Assembly: GCF_000283515.1 (NCBI RefSeq)
Contig: NC_015976.1
Span: forward strand, 3,194,501 to 3,258,500
Length of the DNA stretch: 64,000 nucleotides
Direction: 5' to 3'
Source of the DNA: Sphingobium sp. SYK-6
GTDB lineage: Bacteria; Pseudomonadota; Alphaproteobacteria; Sphingomonadales; Sphingomonadaceae
Positions 63,242 to 64,000 of this stretch are shown here, in pieces (positions within the stretch are counted from its first letter, which is position 1; each line of letters begins with the position of its first letter). The notes below the pieces were generated by a model that made no database searches, had not been told where the DNA came from, and saw nothing but the letters and a program-made list of their open reading frames with translations. The position numbers were made by a program, and so were the translations under genes.

Positions 63242-64000
63242 ATGGCGGAAGAAAAATCGGTCAAGCTGACGAAAACGGTCGTCGATGCAGCCGGCGCGCG
63301 CTCGGAACGCTATGAGATTTGGGATAGCGAGTTATCCGGGTTTGGTATTCGCATAGCGACAACCGGCCGCAAGACTTTCATCATTCGCTATCGCGCGGAG
63401 GGCGGTGGCCGCACCGCACCGCGCCGGTTCATGACTGTCGGCCGCTTCGGAACCCTGACGGTGGAGCAAGCCAGAAAGAAGGCAAAGGAATTGCTCGCCG
63501 CCGCCACTGTCGGCGACGATCCTGCGAACAAACGCAATGCGAAACGGGCCGAGATGAAGATGAGCGGGCTGGTCGACCGCTATGAGCAGGAAGGCTGTTT
63601 CATCCAGCGCGGCAAGCGCCAGGGCCAGCCGATGAAGTCCTTGACCAAGAAATACACCATCGCTCGGCTGCGCCACCATGTCGTGCCGCTGCTCGGCTAC
63701 AAGCGCGTGACGGAAGTCAACGCCGCCGACATCGAGCGATTCTTCCGCGATGTCGAGGCTGGCAAGACGGCGAAGAATGAGAAGGCGGGGCCGCGCACGC
63801 GAATCATCGTCAAGGGTGGCGCTGGTGCGGCGCGCAAGGTGTTCCGCGATTTGTCGGCCGTGTTCAGCTTCGCCAAGCGGCATGAAATTGTCGCAGCTAA
63901 CCCCTGCGAGAAGGCGGTGGTGAACAAGTCCGACAACAAGCGCACACGCTTCCTCACACTTGAGGAAGTCGCGCGCCTCGGTGCGGCCTGTGACGCATTG
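63242..64000 (+). CDS. Tyrosine recombinase (integrase), cut by window end
   Basis: At least 253 residues; the gene continues past the window. The N-terminal arm-binding domain (about 5-95) contains WDSELSGFGIRIATTGRKTF, IIRYRAEGGGRTAPRRFMTV, and GTLTVEQARKKAKELL. The core-binding domain (110-230) has IARLRHHVVPLLGYKRVTEV and VFRDLSAVFSFAKRHEIVAA then NPCEKA. The catalytic Arg, His and Tyr would be beyond the edge and cannot be checked. It starts about 190 bases from the tRNA-Gly fragment and should catalyse integration at that site. Confidence 0.88.
   Translation, partial: MAEEKSVKLTKTVVDAAGARSERYEIWDSELSGFGIRIATTGRKTFIIRYRAEGGGRTAPRRFMTVGRFGTLTVEQARKKAKELLAAATVGDDPANKRNAKRAEMKMSGLVDRYEQEGCFIQRGKRQGQPMKSLTKKYTIARLRHHVVPLLGYKRVTEVNAADIERFFRDVEAGKTAKNEKAGPRTRIIVKGGAGAARKVFRDLSAVFSFAKRHEIVAANPCEKAVVNKSDNKRTRFLTLEEVARLGAACDAL

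Overview
The window is high-GC, gene-dense DNA that reads as a sphingomonad chromosome (Alphaproteobacteria, order Sphingomonadales), close to Sphingobium, Novosphingobium or Sphingomonas. The grounds are the codon use, the yajC-secD-secF-Mth938 order, the phoH-ybeY-corC order, purS and purQ as separate small genes, a PEPxxWA-type sorting signal, FecI/FecR-linked TonB receptors, and Kdo genes placed with capsule genes rather than with LPS genes. Only family-level recognition supports this; no 16S gene is present.

Layout. 0-9.3 kb: a lone mreB, an outer-membrane barrel protein, phoH-ybeY-corC, a DEDDh exonuclease, and the leftward Sec operon yajC-secD-secF with a Mth938-like gene. 9.5-11.3 kb: a four-gene rightward cluster led by a LuxR-type HTH protein with a C-terminal membrane anchor. 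11.5-12.5 kb: tRNA-Pro(GGG), then an AT-richer orphan membrane protein. 12.6-17.5 kb: a TorF-like porin, purS-purQ, a Tat-exported GDPD, and a divergent DUF6456/XRE regulator pair. 17.5-23.4 kb: small envelope proteins, a glycosyltransferase, rpiB, glyA, nrdR and trmJ. 23.4-27.7 kb: a dispersed repeat, an acyltransferase, a SRPBCC-ArsR pair, rpsD with a very strong terminator, and a PEP-CTERM protein. 27.9-31.7 kb: two divergent exported peptidases. 31.9-38.8 kb: kdsD-kdsB-lipoprotein hydrolase-kpsC-kpsS, a convergent glycosyltransferase, and a decayed Wza/KpsD-type export gene. 39.1-41.4 kb: aguA-aguB plus a small monooxygenase-fold gene. 41.4-44.5 kb: a second repeat copy and a two-component system. 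44.5-49.3 kb: beta-carbonic anhydrase with SulP, and a DEAD-box helicase with a YaiI-family gene. 49.4-57.1 kb: paired NTF2-like genes and a leftward FecI-FecR-TonB receptor-PhoD cluster. 57.3-62.8 kb: a MarR regulator, a three-subunit molybdenum hydroxylase, a CMD-family gene and a frameshifted SnoaL-like gene. 63.0 kb to the end: a tRNA-Gly 3' fragment and the start of a tyrosine-recombinase gene, marking the edge of an integrated element that runs out of the window.

How the genes work together. kdsD and kdsB make activated Kdo, and KpsC/KpsS use CMP-Kdo to build the linker of an ABC-exported capsule. Sphingomonads generally have glycosphingolipids instead of LPS, so capsule may be the main use of Kdo here. 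AguA and AguB convert agmatine to putrescine. Carbonic anhydrase and SulP overlap by four bases, which fits bicarbonate transport. FecI-FecR-receptor-PhoD looks like a surface-sensed uptake system for a phosphate ester. The three molybdenum hydroxylase genes overlap head to tail and sit downstream of a MarR regulator.

The observations that most deserve a second look are the two-copy intergenic repeat with a hairpin core (about 23.45-23.76 and 41.45-41.78 kb), the membrane-anchored LuxR cluster, the decayed capsule export gene, the two-helix membrane protein beside tRNA-Pro, and the integration boundary at 63.0 kb.
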